Shown here one piece after another: positions 9,821-18,895 of a stretch of DNA of 64,000 nucleotides. The notes beneath the pieces are model-generated. The model was not told the DNA's origin. It was given only the letters and a program-made list of their open reading frames with translations, and made no database searches. Both the position numbers and the translations under genes were made by a program. The DNA is from Salinicoccus halitifaciens (GTDB taxonomy: Bacteria > Bacillota > Bacilli > Staphylococcales > Salinicoccaceae): NCBI RefSeq assembly GCF_021026095.1, contig NZ_JAJNCU010000003.1, forward strand, positions 124,001 to 188,000, in the 5' to 3' direction. Positions within the stretch are counted from its first letter, which is position 1. Each line of letters begins with the position of its first letter.

Positions 9821-10045
9821 CTAATTGATTGATTCAGCTTCATAACCAATCTTCTTTATAGATTCCCTTAAACTATCTACTTGCCCGGACGGTTTCATCA
9901 AATTTAACTCTGGCTATTCCTTTTTTCAAATTGACTCTTGCATTTTCCACATCTTGCAAGCTTAGCAATGTCTCTTCAATTTTATTCACGTAGTGAGCAC
10001 AGTTCATTCCCGTAATCTTTAAAGTCCCTATTCCATAATTCTCAT
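9821..10045 (-). pseudogene. Decayed copZ paralogue
   Basis: Conceptual translation gives most of an HMA domain, with GMNCAHY in place of GMxCxxC, followed by a typical beta-alpha-beta body (INKIEETLL-like helix, ARVKFDE). A stop then interrupts it, and the end (SLRESIKKIGYEAES) is in another frame. The N-terminal ATG (10045, with AAAGGA upstream) is also out of frame with the body. So it has at least two frameshifts and has lost the second metal cysteine. It sits between the copY remnant and copA, where a working chaperone gene would be expected. Confidence 0.8.
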
Positions 10046-10051
10046 TCCTTT

Positions 10052-10374
10052 CTAAATATTTAAAATTAATTTTTCTATTGTCTTACCAGCATCCCCGTTA
10101 AAAATATTAGAGAAACTTTCATCCAAACTACTTTTCATAAATTCATTTTTCTTTATATTAGAGAAATAAGTATACTTTACTCTTCTTTTTCTGTACAAAG
10201 CATTCCTTTTTTAACAAGGCTTCCGATAAACGTTTTGATTGTTGCCGGTTTCCATTTTTTCTTCTGCTGTTAAACTTCTACAATATCATTGCTTATAACA
10301 TTGCTCTGCACTCAAACAACACGCATTACTTCCCATTCGAAATCGGTAATCTTAGAATCTATTTCAGAATGCAT
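10052..10374 (-). pseudogene. Decayed copY (CopY/BlaI-family copper repressor)
   Basis: From the ATG at 10374 (AGGAAG upstream) the frame reads ITDFEWEVMRVV, a stop, a short stretch, another stop, then KKWKPATIKTFIGSLVKKG and TEKE. This is the winged-helix core of CopY-type repressors. After a frameshift it continues with KYTYFSNIKKNEFMKSSLD and GKTIEKLI, as in the C-terminal half of the family. At least two in-frame stops and one frameshift rule out a functional repressor. The Cys-rich copper-sensing tail is absent. It is followed at once by the copZ remnant and copA. Confidence 0.85.
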
Positions 10375-10395
10375 AATCTTCCTATCTACTTTGTT

Positions 10396-10437
10396 TACAT
10401 TTGTAATCTATTTATATACATTTAGTTTACAACCGTA
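10396..10437. promoter_or_regulatory. Paired CopY operator boxes upstream of the copper operon
   Basis: TACATTTGTA at 10396-10405 matches the cop box consensus TACANNTGTA exactly. TACAACCGTA at 10428-10437 differs by one base. They are spaced 32 bases, about three helical turns, which is typical of paired CopY operators. They lie just upstream of the copY remnant start, so they mark the promoter of the copY-copZ-copA-copZ transcript. Confidence 0.65.
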
Positions 10438-10510
10438 ATCATAATTTGTCAAGATTTTTTCTATAATTCCTTCTCCTATCAATTGCTTACATTATTAACG
10501 ATAATATAGC

Positions 10511-10581
10511 GGTAGTAACCGGAATCGAACACGGCGATCAAGGCTTCGCAGACCTTTGCCTTAGTTCTTGGCTACACAGCC
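10511..10581 (-). pseudogene. tRNA-Cys-like pseudo-tRNA
   Basis: On the minus strand 71 bases align by eye with Bacillota tRNA-Cys: the D-arm TAGCCAAG...AAGGC, the anticodon arm AAGGT-CTGCGAA-GCCTT with a 7-base loop, a 5-base variable loop and TTCGATT in the T loop. The anticodon would be GCG instead of GCA. The T stem and two acceptor pairs are mismatched and no CCA is encoded, so it is probably not a working tRNA. It lies between the copper promoter and the integrase scar, which fits an imported tRNA copy. Confidence 0.6.
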
Positions 10582-10618
10582 ATGAATTTAAACTAAATAT
10601 TTAAGTGGATATAAGCAA

Positions 10619-10672
10619 AATGGATTAGTTGATTCATTTCAAATGGTTTCAAATGGAATCAACTAATCCATT
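10619..10672. terminator. Strong 17-bp hairpin in the copper island
   Basis: Perfect 17-bp arms (AATGGATTAGTTGATTC and complement) with a 20-base loop, followed by CATTTTTATTT on the plus strand. It could be a terminator or the remains of a mobile-element end. No gene immediately upstream on the plus strand needs it. Confidence 0.45.
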
Positions 10673-11299
10673 CATTTTTATTTATATGAATAGGACTGTG
10701 TTAGTCATTTCTTATACTATGGATTAGATTAGAATAAGCCTTCTGTTATGACATAAATTAAGAAACAATCGAAGAGTTTATTTTTATATACAATGTTTTA
10801 AAATTTAAAATATAGGGAAATCTATTTAATAAGTAAATAATTGTAAATTAATAGAGCTTGAAGCCCAGTGGGAGAGAGTAATCAAGCTAATGTTTTTAGA
10901 GGTGATAAAATTAATTCATTTAAATAAATTCAGGTAAATAATAAAGGATGAAAATAAAATGAAAAAATTATAAGTGAGGGGGGACTAATAGCCCTCTGAT
11001 ACATAATTATTGCTACATAGCGTCAAAATTATTCTGTTAATTCTTTATAAGATTAAAGCTGATTCTATTGTTACTTTAAGTACTTTGAATATAGCAATAA
11101 TATTAAACGATATTGATTCAACCTTATATTTTTCACTCATGATATTAAGGGTCGGAAATAAATTCAGCTGTTTATTCTTCAGCTGGGTTTATTTTTTTCT
11201 GAAAAAAATCTTTAAAATCTTTGGCAATTTTGAAGTTTCTCCCGTTGAAGGATATGAAAGGAGAAATCATCGCCCACCTTTGCAGTATTGCGAAGGGAG
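10673..11299. other. AT-rich gap with a second hairpin, no gene
   Basis: No supported gene. A 97-codon frame at 11010-11303 has no ribosome site and biased, low-complexity composition. A terminator-like hairpin lies at 11157-11199 (TCAGCTG...CAGCTG arms within flanking AAATAAA/TTTATTT, then a T run). It suggests that a transcript once ended before the sigma/integrase scar. Confidence 0.4.
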
Positions 11300-12109
11300 A
11301 TGACACGCATGATAGAATCCGATCGTACCGAATGGCAAATACGCTGTGCGTTTAATGCGTTCTGTAAACGGGTGTTAAAGAGTGCCACCATTGATATCTA
11401 CAATGAGCGGCGCCATCAACAGTCTAAAGAGATGACGTTTTCTGATTTAACACCTCAAGAAGCTCATCAGCTGTACTCCGTCGATCACTATAGTGAAGAC
11501 AATACAGAAAAGTTTCAACTTGCAGACAAGAGAATTACGACACATTTGCTTGCAGAAGCGATGCATACATTGCCAGAAGAAAAGCGCAATACAGTCCTCT
11601 TATACTATTTCCTACAACTATCTGATCAGGAAATTAGTGAACAGCTTAAGGTGCCACGTAGCACTGTACAATATCGACGGGCGAGCGCTTTAGACTCAGA
11701 TACATTACGTTTATTACAAGAATGGCAGGCTGTCCAGGAGAACCAATGTAAGACGCATTTCATTTTATCGTATAACGGCATGCCCACTCAAAAACATACC
11801 ATATCCTATGCGATCACTCGCTTTGCCAAGGCTGCAAATATCCATCGCATCAAAATTCATGGACTCAGACATTCCCATGCTTCTTTGTTAATTAGTATGG
11901 GGGAAAATCCTTTGGTGATTAAAGACAGACTGGGACATGAAGATATACAAACGACTTTAGGTACTTACGGCCACCTCTATCCAAACAGTAATTTTCAAGT
12001 TGCCGATAGATTAAGCAGTCTTGTTCAACTAAAAACAAGTGAGCATACCCAAATCGAACATTACAGCAGCAACCAATTTGTAAACACGACTTTTCAAAGT
12101 GTGCCATAA
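11300..12109 (+). pseudogene. Chimera of a Tn916 Orf7-like sigma factor and the C-terminus of a tyrosine integrase
   Basis: The first roughly 125 residues resemble the sigma-like regulator Orf7 of Tn916-family elements, including LLAEAMHTLPEEKR and the region-4 helix-turn-helix DQEISEQLKVPRSTVQYRR. The remaining roughly 135 residues are the catalytic C-terminus of a phage/ICE tyrosine recombinase: HGLRHSHASLL, GHEDIQTTLGTYGH and the nucleophile Tyr. The integrase N-terminal and first-Arg regions are missing. In such elements orf7, orf8, xis and int lie in that order, so an internal deletion fused the outer genes in frame. The start is uncertain (ATG 11300 or 11309). Integrase activity is not expected. 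Confidence 0.75.
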
Positions 12110-12131
12110 CTGTGCCACAGAAAATATAAAA

Positions 12132-12167
12132 GCCCTAAAAACCCAGTGTTACCAAGGCTTTTAGGGC
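12132..12167. terminator. Terminator between guaA and the integrase scar
   Basis: Arms GCCCTAAAA and TTTTAGGGC with a loop of about 18 bases, lying 9 bases past the guaA stop codon. On the minus strand it is followed by TTTTATATTTT, so it mainly serves guaA. Confidence 0.65.
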
Positions 12168-12175
12168 ACCTAATA

Positions 12176-13720
12176 CTATTCCCACTCGATCGTCGCTGGT
12201 GGTTTGTTCGTTATATCATATACGACTCTGTTGACGTGGTTGGATTCATTCACGATCCGTTTCGAAATCCTGTTCAGCACTTCCCAGTCGATCCTCGCGA
12301 ATTCGCTGGTCATGCCGTCGACGCTGGTCACGGCCCGGATGCCGATCGTGTAGTCATACGTCCGGTAGTCGCCCATGACGCCGACGGAGCGGATGTCCGG
12401 GAGTACGGTGAAGTACTGCCAGATTTCACGCTCGAGGCCCGCTTTCCTGATTTCATCCCGCAGGATCCAGTCGGTTTCCCTTACGATTTCAAGTTTTTCC
12501 TCGGTGATTTCACCCAGTATCCTGATGCCGAGCCCAGGTCCCGGGAACGGCTGTCTCCATACGAGGTGTTCTGCGATGCCGAGTTCGATGCCGAGCAGAC
12601 GCACTTCGTCCTTGAATAAAGTGTTCAGCGGCTCGATGAGTTCGAACTCCATATCTTCAGGGAGACCGCCGACGTTATGGTGGGATTTGATCGTCGTCGC
12701 CGTTTCGGTGCCGGACTCGATGATATCCGTGTACAGCGTACCTTGTGCAAGGAAGTCGACTTCTGTCAGCTTCGCCGCTTCATCGTTGAATACGTAAATG
12801 AATTCATTGCCGATGATCTTGCGTTTCTGCTCAGGATCGGAAACGCCCTTCAGCTTTTCCATGAAACGGTCTTTGGCATCGATTTTGATGATGTTCATAT
12901 TGAAGCCTTCACCGAACTGCTCCATCACCATCTCGCCCTCGCCTTTACGCAGAAGGCCGTGGTCAACGAAGATGCACGTCAGCTGATCGCCGATCGCTTT
13001 GTGCAGGAGCACTGCAGTGACGGATGAGTCCACGCCGCCGCTCATCGCACACAGGACTTTCCGGTCACCGACCTGTTCGCGGATCTTCTCGACTTCAATG
13101 TCGATGAAGTTCTCCATCGTCCATTCGCCTGTACATCCTGAGATGTTCCTGATGAAGTTCTTCAGGAATGTATCACCGTTCAGGGAATGTTTGGATTCCG
13201 GGTGGAACTGTACACCGTACAGCGGTTTCTCATCGTGTCCAATTGCTGCATACTCGCAGTTTTCGGTATGCGCGATTTTACGGAAGCCTTCCGGTATCCG
13301 GGTCACTTTATCGCTGTGGCTCATCAGCATGATTTCATGCGTGTTCAGCCCTTTGAAGATTTCTTCTGCCGGGTCCAGGGTGAGGTCCGTTGCACCGAAC
13401 TCCCTGCCCGGGGAAGATACGACTTCCCCGCCGAGGGTGTCGACCATCAGCTGCATGCCGTAGCAGATGCCGAGGACCGGGACGCCGAGGTTGAAGACCT
13501 CCGGATCCACTTTGTAGGCATCGTCGTTGTAGACGCTCTTCGGCCCGCCGGAAAGGATGATGCCTTTCGGATTGAGTTCTTTGATTTCTTCTATTAAAAT
13601 GCTCGGATTGTGCAGTTCGCTGTATACGCCAAGGTCACGGATCCTCCGCGTGATCAGCTGGTTGAACTGGCTTCCAAAATCTATTACTAAAATAAGTTCC
13701 TGTTCTTTTGCCATATCCAT
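12176..13720 (-). CDS. guaA: GMP synthase (glutamine-hydrolysing)
   Basis: Converts XMP to GMP using glutamine and ATP. The 514-residue protein has a class I amidotransferase domain (catalytic Cys in GICYGMQLM, about 88; the His/Glu pair in HPE), then an ATP pyrophosphatase domain with SGGVDSS (about 231), and a dimerisation domain ending in PPATIEWE. It lies 17 bases downstream of guaB and shares its riboswitch-controlled transcript. The 3' end of guaA is a known hotspot for genomic islands, and an integrase remnant lies 67 bases beyond it. Confidence 0.98.
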   Translation of the reverse strand: MDMAKEQELILVIDFGSQFNQLITRRIRDLGVYSELHNPSILIEEIKELNPKGIILSGGPKSVYNDDAYKVDPEVFNLGVPVLGICYGMQLMVDTLGGEVVSSPGREFGATDLTLDPAEEIFKGLNTHEIMLMSHSDKVTRIPEGFRKIAHTENCEYAAIGHDEKPLYGVQFHPESKHSLNGDTFLKNFIRNISGCTGEWTMENFIDIEVEKIREQVGDRKVLCAMSGGVDSSVTAVLLHKAIGDQLTCIFVDHGLLRKGEGEMVMEQFGEGFNMNIIKIDAKDRFMEKLKGVSDPEQKRKIIGNEFIYVFNDEAAKLTEVDFLAQGTLYTDIIESGTETATTIKSHHNVGGLPEDMEFELIEPLNTLFKDEVRLLGIELGIAEHLVWRQPFPGPGLGIRILGEITEEKLEIVRETDWILRDEIRKAGLEREIWQYFTVLPDIRSVGVMGDYRTYDYTIGIRAVTSVDGMTSEFARIDWEVLNRISKRIVNESNHVNRVVYDITNKPPATIEWE

Positions 13721-13737
13721 TTATAAAAAACTCCTGT

Positions 13738-15285
<1,548 letters not shown>

Positions 15286-15358
15286 TTATCTCATAGTAGG
15301 TTTTTTTAAGGAAAACCCTAGAAACTCACAATCCATATTATTGTGATTATATGAAATA
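15286..15358 (-). ncRNA. Guanine (purine) riboswitch aptamer in the guaB leader
   Basis: On the minus strand the purine aptamer elements appear in order: CATATAATC closing P1, the P2 arms CACAAT/ATTGTG around AATATGG, the junction AGTTTCTA, the P3 arms GGGTTT/AAAAACC, and ACTATGAG completing P1. The specificity position in ACTATG is C, the guanine class. A hairpin (AACAATTAA...TTTAATTGTT) directly downstream may be the expression platform, though no T run follows it. It lies about 80 bases before guaB. Confidence 0.85.
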
Positions 15359-15504
15359 AATAATTACTTATGATAACAAAAATCATGATGGTATACAACT
15401 TTATTGTACATGATTATAGTACAAATATCTCCCTTGTGAAATGAGTAAAATTCGAGGGGCGGGGGTAGATACATAATAATACATTAATGACCGGAGGCAT
15501 CGAT

Positions 15505-15885
15505 ATGAATTATTATGAGTTTTTTCCAAACAGAGATGAGTTACTTGAGGAAATTGAACTGTTGAAAGCAGAGGGTTATTACGAATCGGATTTCCATGTG
15601 CTCGCCGTCGAAGAGGCGGACCCGGATGAAATGCAGTGGATCAAATATACGGATATCAATTTCCATCCTTATTTTTCCGAGGGCGAAGGGTTGAAATCGA
15701 TATTCTCTGCCAATGAACCGGCAAAGAACTTCATGCAGAGGATTGAGCTGAGTGATGCGACATCGGTGGAGTACCTGGAGAGGATCCAGGGCGGGGAATT
15801 TTTCCTCTATTATACGGATGAAGATAAGTATGCCAGGGAAAAAGATGCCGGCCGCACACCGGACGCCGGTGCCGAGTCACCATAA
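15505..15885 (+). CDS. YflT-domain general stress protein (single domain)
   Basis: A 126-residue protein covered by one YflT/heat-induced stress domain, the same fold that begins the two larger proteins at 17682 and 18896. Shared features are an N-terminal EEIELLKAEGY-like helix, a TDINFHP-like strand and a late GGEFFLYYTDE strand. The function of the domain is unknown; YflT-type proteins belong to the sigma-B stress regulon in Bacillus. The frame opens earlier at 15487, but GGAGG is spaced 7 bases from this ATG. Confidence 0.8.
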   Translation: MNYYEFFPNRDELLEEIELLKAEGYYESDFHVLAVEEADPDEMQWIKYTDINFHPYFSEGEGLKSIFSANEPAKNFMQRIELSDATSVEYLERIQGGEFFLYYTDEDKYAREKDAGRTPDAGAESP

Positions 15886-15892
15886 TGAAAAA

Positions 15893-15918
15893 CGCCCGCA
15901 TCATTTATGATGCGGGCG
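15893..15918. terminator. Convergent terminator hairpin
   Basis: An 11-bp GC-rich stem (CGCCCGCATCA and complement) with a 4-base loop. It lies between the convergent YflT and YfbU genes and overlaps the last codons of the latter. Confidence 0.7.
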
Positions 15919-16506
15919 CCTGTTGTTTTCGGGCTTCTGAACTCCCGAACTTTCATCCTGCACTGAAAAGAGTTCAATCAGCTGCTGCTTCGTTATGTAA
16001 GTCGGGATGCCAACTTTCGGCATGCCGAAGTCCTTGAATTTAAGCAGCATTTTACGGTACGTTTCAATATCTATATCCGGGTTTTCAATGACCCGCGGCA
16101 GCTTCTGCTGCTCATGCTTCTTCAGGAATCTATAGTAGCTCAAATATTTATGTTCCCCTTCGATATCGCTCCTGAATCCTGCAAAATCTATAATATACTT
16201 CTTCCGTAAACACTGCTGATCGGAATGGCTTAAAAATTCGAATGAAGTTTCGACGCAGTGATACATCCTTAAAATGATCTCGACTTCTTCACTCACCTTT
16301 TTGGAAATCCCCTCGTCCATATGATGAATATGCTCAAAAATCTCATCATATTTACCTTCGATGCCGTTGATCACGATGTCGATGTAATATTCATAATTCC
16401 TGTAATTCTCGCTGCCTTCATTATACCGGTCGCGCCGTTCCATCAATAATAGATATACGAGCAGGCGTTCTTCCTTGCGACTGAGCGGCTTATCTTCCAT
16501 CCTCAT
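15901..16506 (-). CDS. YfbU family protein
   Basis: A 201-residue protein resembling the YfbU family, named after E. coli YfbU, whose function is poorly known. Supporting features are the N-terminal LSRKEERLLVYLLLM helix, NYRNYEYYIDIVINGIEGKY, EVEIILRMYHCVETSFEFL and the GFRSDIEGEHKYLSYYRFL block. It begins at the base after the stop of a 33-codon ORF, so it is probably translated by coupling. It follows an HTH-TPR regulator on the same strand. No membrane segment or signal peptide. Confidence 0.8.
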   Translation of the reverse strand: MRMEDKPLSRKEERLLVYLLLMERRDRYNEGSENYRNYEYYIDIVINGIEGKYDEIFEHIHHMDEGISKKVSEEVEIILRMYHCVETSFEFLSHSDQQCLRKKYIIDFAGFRSDIEGEHKYLSYYRFLKKHEQQKLPRVIENPDIDIETYRKMLLKFKDFGMPKVGIPTYITKQQLIELFSVQDESSGVQKPENNRRPHHK

Positions 16507-16608
16507 CTAAAATTCACGGTCCGGCAGGTTATAGTGTGCTTTTTTAAATCCCATTTGCATCAATTTTGCGGTGAATCCATTCGAGAAAAGCTTGTCTTCT
16601 TTGTTCAT
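16507..16608 (-). CDS. 33-residue ORF between regulator and YfbU gene
   Basis: ATG at 16608 is preceded by AAGGGGG 7-9 bases upstream. The frame encodes 33 residues (MNKEDKLFSNGFTAKL then MQMGFKKAHYNLPDREF) and ends directly against the YfbU start codon. RRNPP-type regulators are often followed by a small peptide gene, and the gene upstream looks like one. However, this peptide lacks the hydrophobic secretion signal of PapR- or SHP-type pheromones. It may instead be a leader peptide that couples translation of the YfbU gene. Confidence 0.5.
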   Translation of the reverse strand: MNKEDKLFSNGFTAKLMQMGFKKAHYNLPDREF

Positions 16609-16675
16609 GATTAGTGAACCCCCTTTATTAATATAAATAATAAATGAGAGTTGCATGCATTGGAATAGTATGTCT

Positions 16676-17512
16676 CTAATTATTCACAGCTGGATAATTT
16701 TCTAATTTCTCCCACATATCCAAACAACTGTGCTGCTCAAAAATGATATGTGTCCGGCATCTCAACCTGGTGTACTCCTCTTCTTCATTCAGACCGGCCA
16801 GGGCTTTAAACCATAAATCATAGATATCACACATCATATATGATGAGAAATTCCTGCTCAATATGTTGATTGCTTTCTTACATTTCAAAATCACCTGATG
16901 GTGTTGCCCTTCATTGCTGTTGCAGACGATGAGATGATAGAGGATTTTTATTTCCAGCCTGAAATCGGTGAGGTTAAGTTCCCTGTAAATTTTATATGCC
17001 CCCGTGTAATATTTCAATGGCGGCTCTTCAAGGAAGTGCTTTATGTCTCCCATCGTCATATAGAGCTCAGGGAGATGATTTCTGAATTTGAATTTTTCAG
17101 CTATGTAGATTGCATGCCTCAGCTGCTTCTCGGATTCCCCGTAGTCTTTTTTATGTAAAGCCACCAGACCATGATGCCATTTCATATACATTATGGATTT
17201 TTCGCCGGGCGCCTTAATCCCATGATGATGCCTTAAAATGGCTTCCATGCCATCATAATCATCGTGATGCCTTGTTTTATCAAGCCCCTTCAGGAACGTC
17301 TCCCCTTTGACCGTTCCTTCGTCTGCCGCCAGATCCATGAATGACAAACCCAATCTTTCCAAAATCTGATTCACCTTCCTCATTGAAAGGCTCATATCGT
17401 TGTTTTCCAGCCTGGAGAGGCTGGATTGTGAACATATCCCCAGGCTCAACTTCTTCTGGGAAATCCCCTGCCTTATGCGTTCACGCCTGATCTTATCCCC
17501 TATTGTCTTCAA
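16676..17512 (-). CDS. HTH-TPR transcriptional regulator (Rgg/PlcR/RRNPP-like)
   Basis: A 278-residue cytoplasmic regulator. An N-terminal xre-type helix-turn-helix (about residues 5-60, with RRERIRQGISQKKLS and CSQSSLSRLEN) is followed by a helical repeat region of TPR type up to the C-terminus. This is the architecture of peptide-sensing Rgg, PlcR and NprR proteins. It heads a likely unit with the 33-residue ORF and the YfbU gene. The ligand, if any, is unknown, and HTH-TPR proteins without peptide ligands also exist. Confidence 0.75.
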   Translation of the reverse strand: MKTIGDKIRRERIRQGISQKKLSLGICSQSSLSRLENNDMSLSMRKVNQILERLGLSFMDLAADEGTVKGETFLKGLDKTRHHDDYDGMEAILRHHHGIKAPGEKSIMYMKWHHGLVALHKKDYGESEKQLRHAIYIAEKFKFRNHLPELYMTMGDIKHFLEEPPLKYYTGAYKIYRELNLTDFRLEIKILYHLIVCNSNEGQHHQVILKCKKAINILSRNFSSYMMCDIYDLWFKALAGLNEEEEYTRLRCRTHIIFEQHSCLDMWEKLENYPAVNN

Positions 17513-17585
17513 TACACTGCCCCCTTATTATAATAATTCAAATATATATTGCCGGACTGTTTTGTCAACAACTATTTTCATTCCT

Positions 17586-17610
17586 GTTTAAGATTTTCAT
17601 GAAAGGGTAT
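17586..17610 (+). promoter_or_regulatory. Sigma-B promoter of the first YflT/DUF2382 gene
   Basis: GTTTAA-N13-GGGTAT matches the sigma-B consensus of Bacillus and Staphylococcus exactly. It lies about 70 bases upstream of the ATG at 17682, pointing to general-stress control. Confidence 0.8.
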
Positions 17611-17681
17611 CTTTTCTATAGATCAATTTAAGTTTGGAATCACTTATTGAGAAAATATAATTATGCCTGGAGGGGTACTGA

Positions 17682-18734
17682 ATGAGCAAGATTGAAAAGT
17701 TCAAAAGTGAACAGGAACTCGTTGGAAGAATCGAACAACTGCGTGCCGAAGGGGTACGCGATGATGAAATCACGGTATTCTCGAAAGACTCTTTGGAAAA
17801 TACATCTTTAAACTATACTGATGTCAATTTCAAAGATGCAGAAGGTTCTGCATGGGATAAATTCGCTGCATTCTTCACGTCAGAAGAACCCGAAGAGCGT
17901 GTAATGAAAGATTTGAATTTAAGTGAATCGGAGCAGCAGGAATACATTAACGCCATGCAGGCCGGAGATATACTGCTGTATGTTGATGAGGCGACACCGC
18001 CTGCATCAGAAATGGGCACAGCTGCCGGAGCCGGTACACACGAGACGACGGAATCAAGCGTCGCTTCAACCAGCAAAGGTGACCGGGTGCCGGACCCTGC
18101 GGATGGCGATGCCGTCGCTCAGAATGAAGGGACGTTAAGTGACCGTGCCGGCCTGAAAGAGAATGAAGCTCTGAAACCTTCGCCAAACACTGCCGAGGGC
18201 AACCGGCCGGATTCACCGAACACCACTGACAACGACATGCAGGGCAAGGGCTATGAAGGCACTATGCGTGCAGAAGATGATGTTACGGGCACCGGAACTG
18301 CAGGCAGAACTGCAGGCAGAGGCGAGGAAGAAACGCTGGAACTTCATGAAGAGCGCCTGAATGTCGATAAAGAGAATGTCCAGACCGGTGAAGTGCATGT
18401 GGACAAACACGTTGAAACCGAGCGCCAGGAAGTCGATGTCCCTGTCGAGAGGGAAGAAGTGGAAATTGAACGCCGTCCGGTAGCCGGTGAAAGAAGGGAA
18501 GGCGGTTCATTCGATGACACGACCCGTGGCGATGAATCGATTGATGTCCCTGTCCATGAAGAGAAAGTGAATGTATCAAAAGACAACGTCGTCGATGAAG
18601 AAGTCGTCGTCAAGAAAAATAAAGTCACTGATACTGAGCATATCGAAGAGGATGTCCGCCGCGAAGAAGTGGATATCCGTGAAGAAGATTCCACACTCGG
18701 CCGTGACACTGATAGAGACAGAGATAAATTCTAA
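17682..18734 (+). CDS. YflT domain plus DUF2382 (YsnF/AvaK) stress protein
   Basis: A 350-residue, very acidic protein. Residues 1-105 form a YflT domain. A low-complexity Gly/Asp/Glu/Thr linker follows (about 110-220). Residues about 220-345 are a DUF2382 domain with repeated short charged strands (ELHEERLNVDKENVQTGEV, VDVPVEREEVEIERRPV, DVPVHEEKVNVSKD). DUF2382 proteins are often induced by stress but have no known activity. A sigma-B promoter precedes it. It has no signal peptide. Its acidity would suit a halotolerant cell. Confidence 0.88.
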   Translation: MSKIEKFKSEQELVGRIEQLRAEGVRDDEITVFSKDSLENTSLNYTDVNFKDAEGSAWDKFAAFFTSEEPEERVMKDLNLSESEQQEYINAMQAGDILLYVDEATPPASEMGTAAGAGTHETTESSVASTSKGDRVPDPADGDAVAQNEGTLSDRAGLKENEALKPSPNTAEGNRPDSPNTTDNDMQGKGYEGTMRAEDDVTGTGTAGRTAGRGEEETLELHEERLNVDKENVQTGEVHVDKHVETERQEVDVPVEREEVEIERRPVAGERREGGSFDDTTRGDESIDVPVHEEKVNVSKDNVVDEEVVVKKNKVTDTEHIEEDVRREEVDIREEDSTLGRDTDRDRDKF

Positions 18735-18752
18735 TCGTTCAAAAATGATTCC

Positions 18753-18782
18753 CATCTCCCTGAATTCTTTCAGGGAGATTTT
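18753..18782 (+). terminator. Terminator after the first YflT/DUF2382 gene
   Basis: An 11-bp stem (ATCTCCCTGAA and complement) with a 4-base loop region and a TTTTTT tail. It separates the two paralogous stress genes into independent transcripts. Confidence 0.85.
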
Positions 18783-18808
18783 TTGTATCCGCCGGCGGGA
18801 GCTTCATC

Positions 18809-18834
18809 GTTTTATCCGCACGGTGAAAGGGTAT
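18809..18834 (+). promoter_or_regulatory. Sigma-B promoter of the second YflT gene
   Basis: GTTTTA-N14-GGGTAT, one mismatch from the sigma-B consensus, about 60 bases upstream of the ATG at 18896. Confidence 0.7.
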
Positions 18835-18895
18835 CGTGGAAGTACACGATGTTTCCGATTATCTAATAATTTTAATCATAAGTGGAGGGATTTTG

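Noticed and set aside
11010-11303. 97-codon frame upstream of the sigma-integrase chimera
   Set aside because: No ribosome site, AT-driven composition, and a terminator-like hairpin inside it.
1-12170. Second copy of the guaA 3' end as left attachment site of the copper island
   Set aside because: I looked by eye for the GAGTGGGAATAG core and found none in this part of the window; the other end may be degraded or further left.
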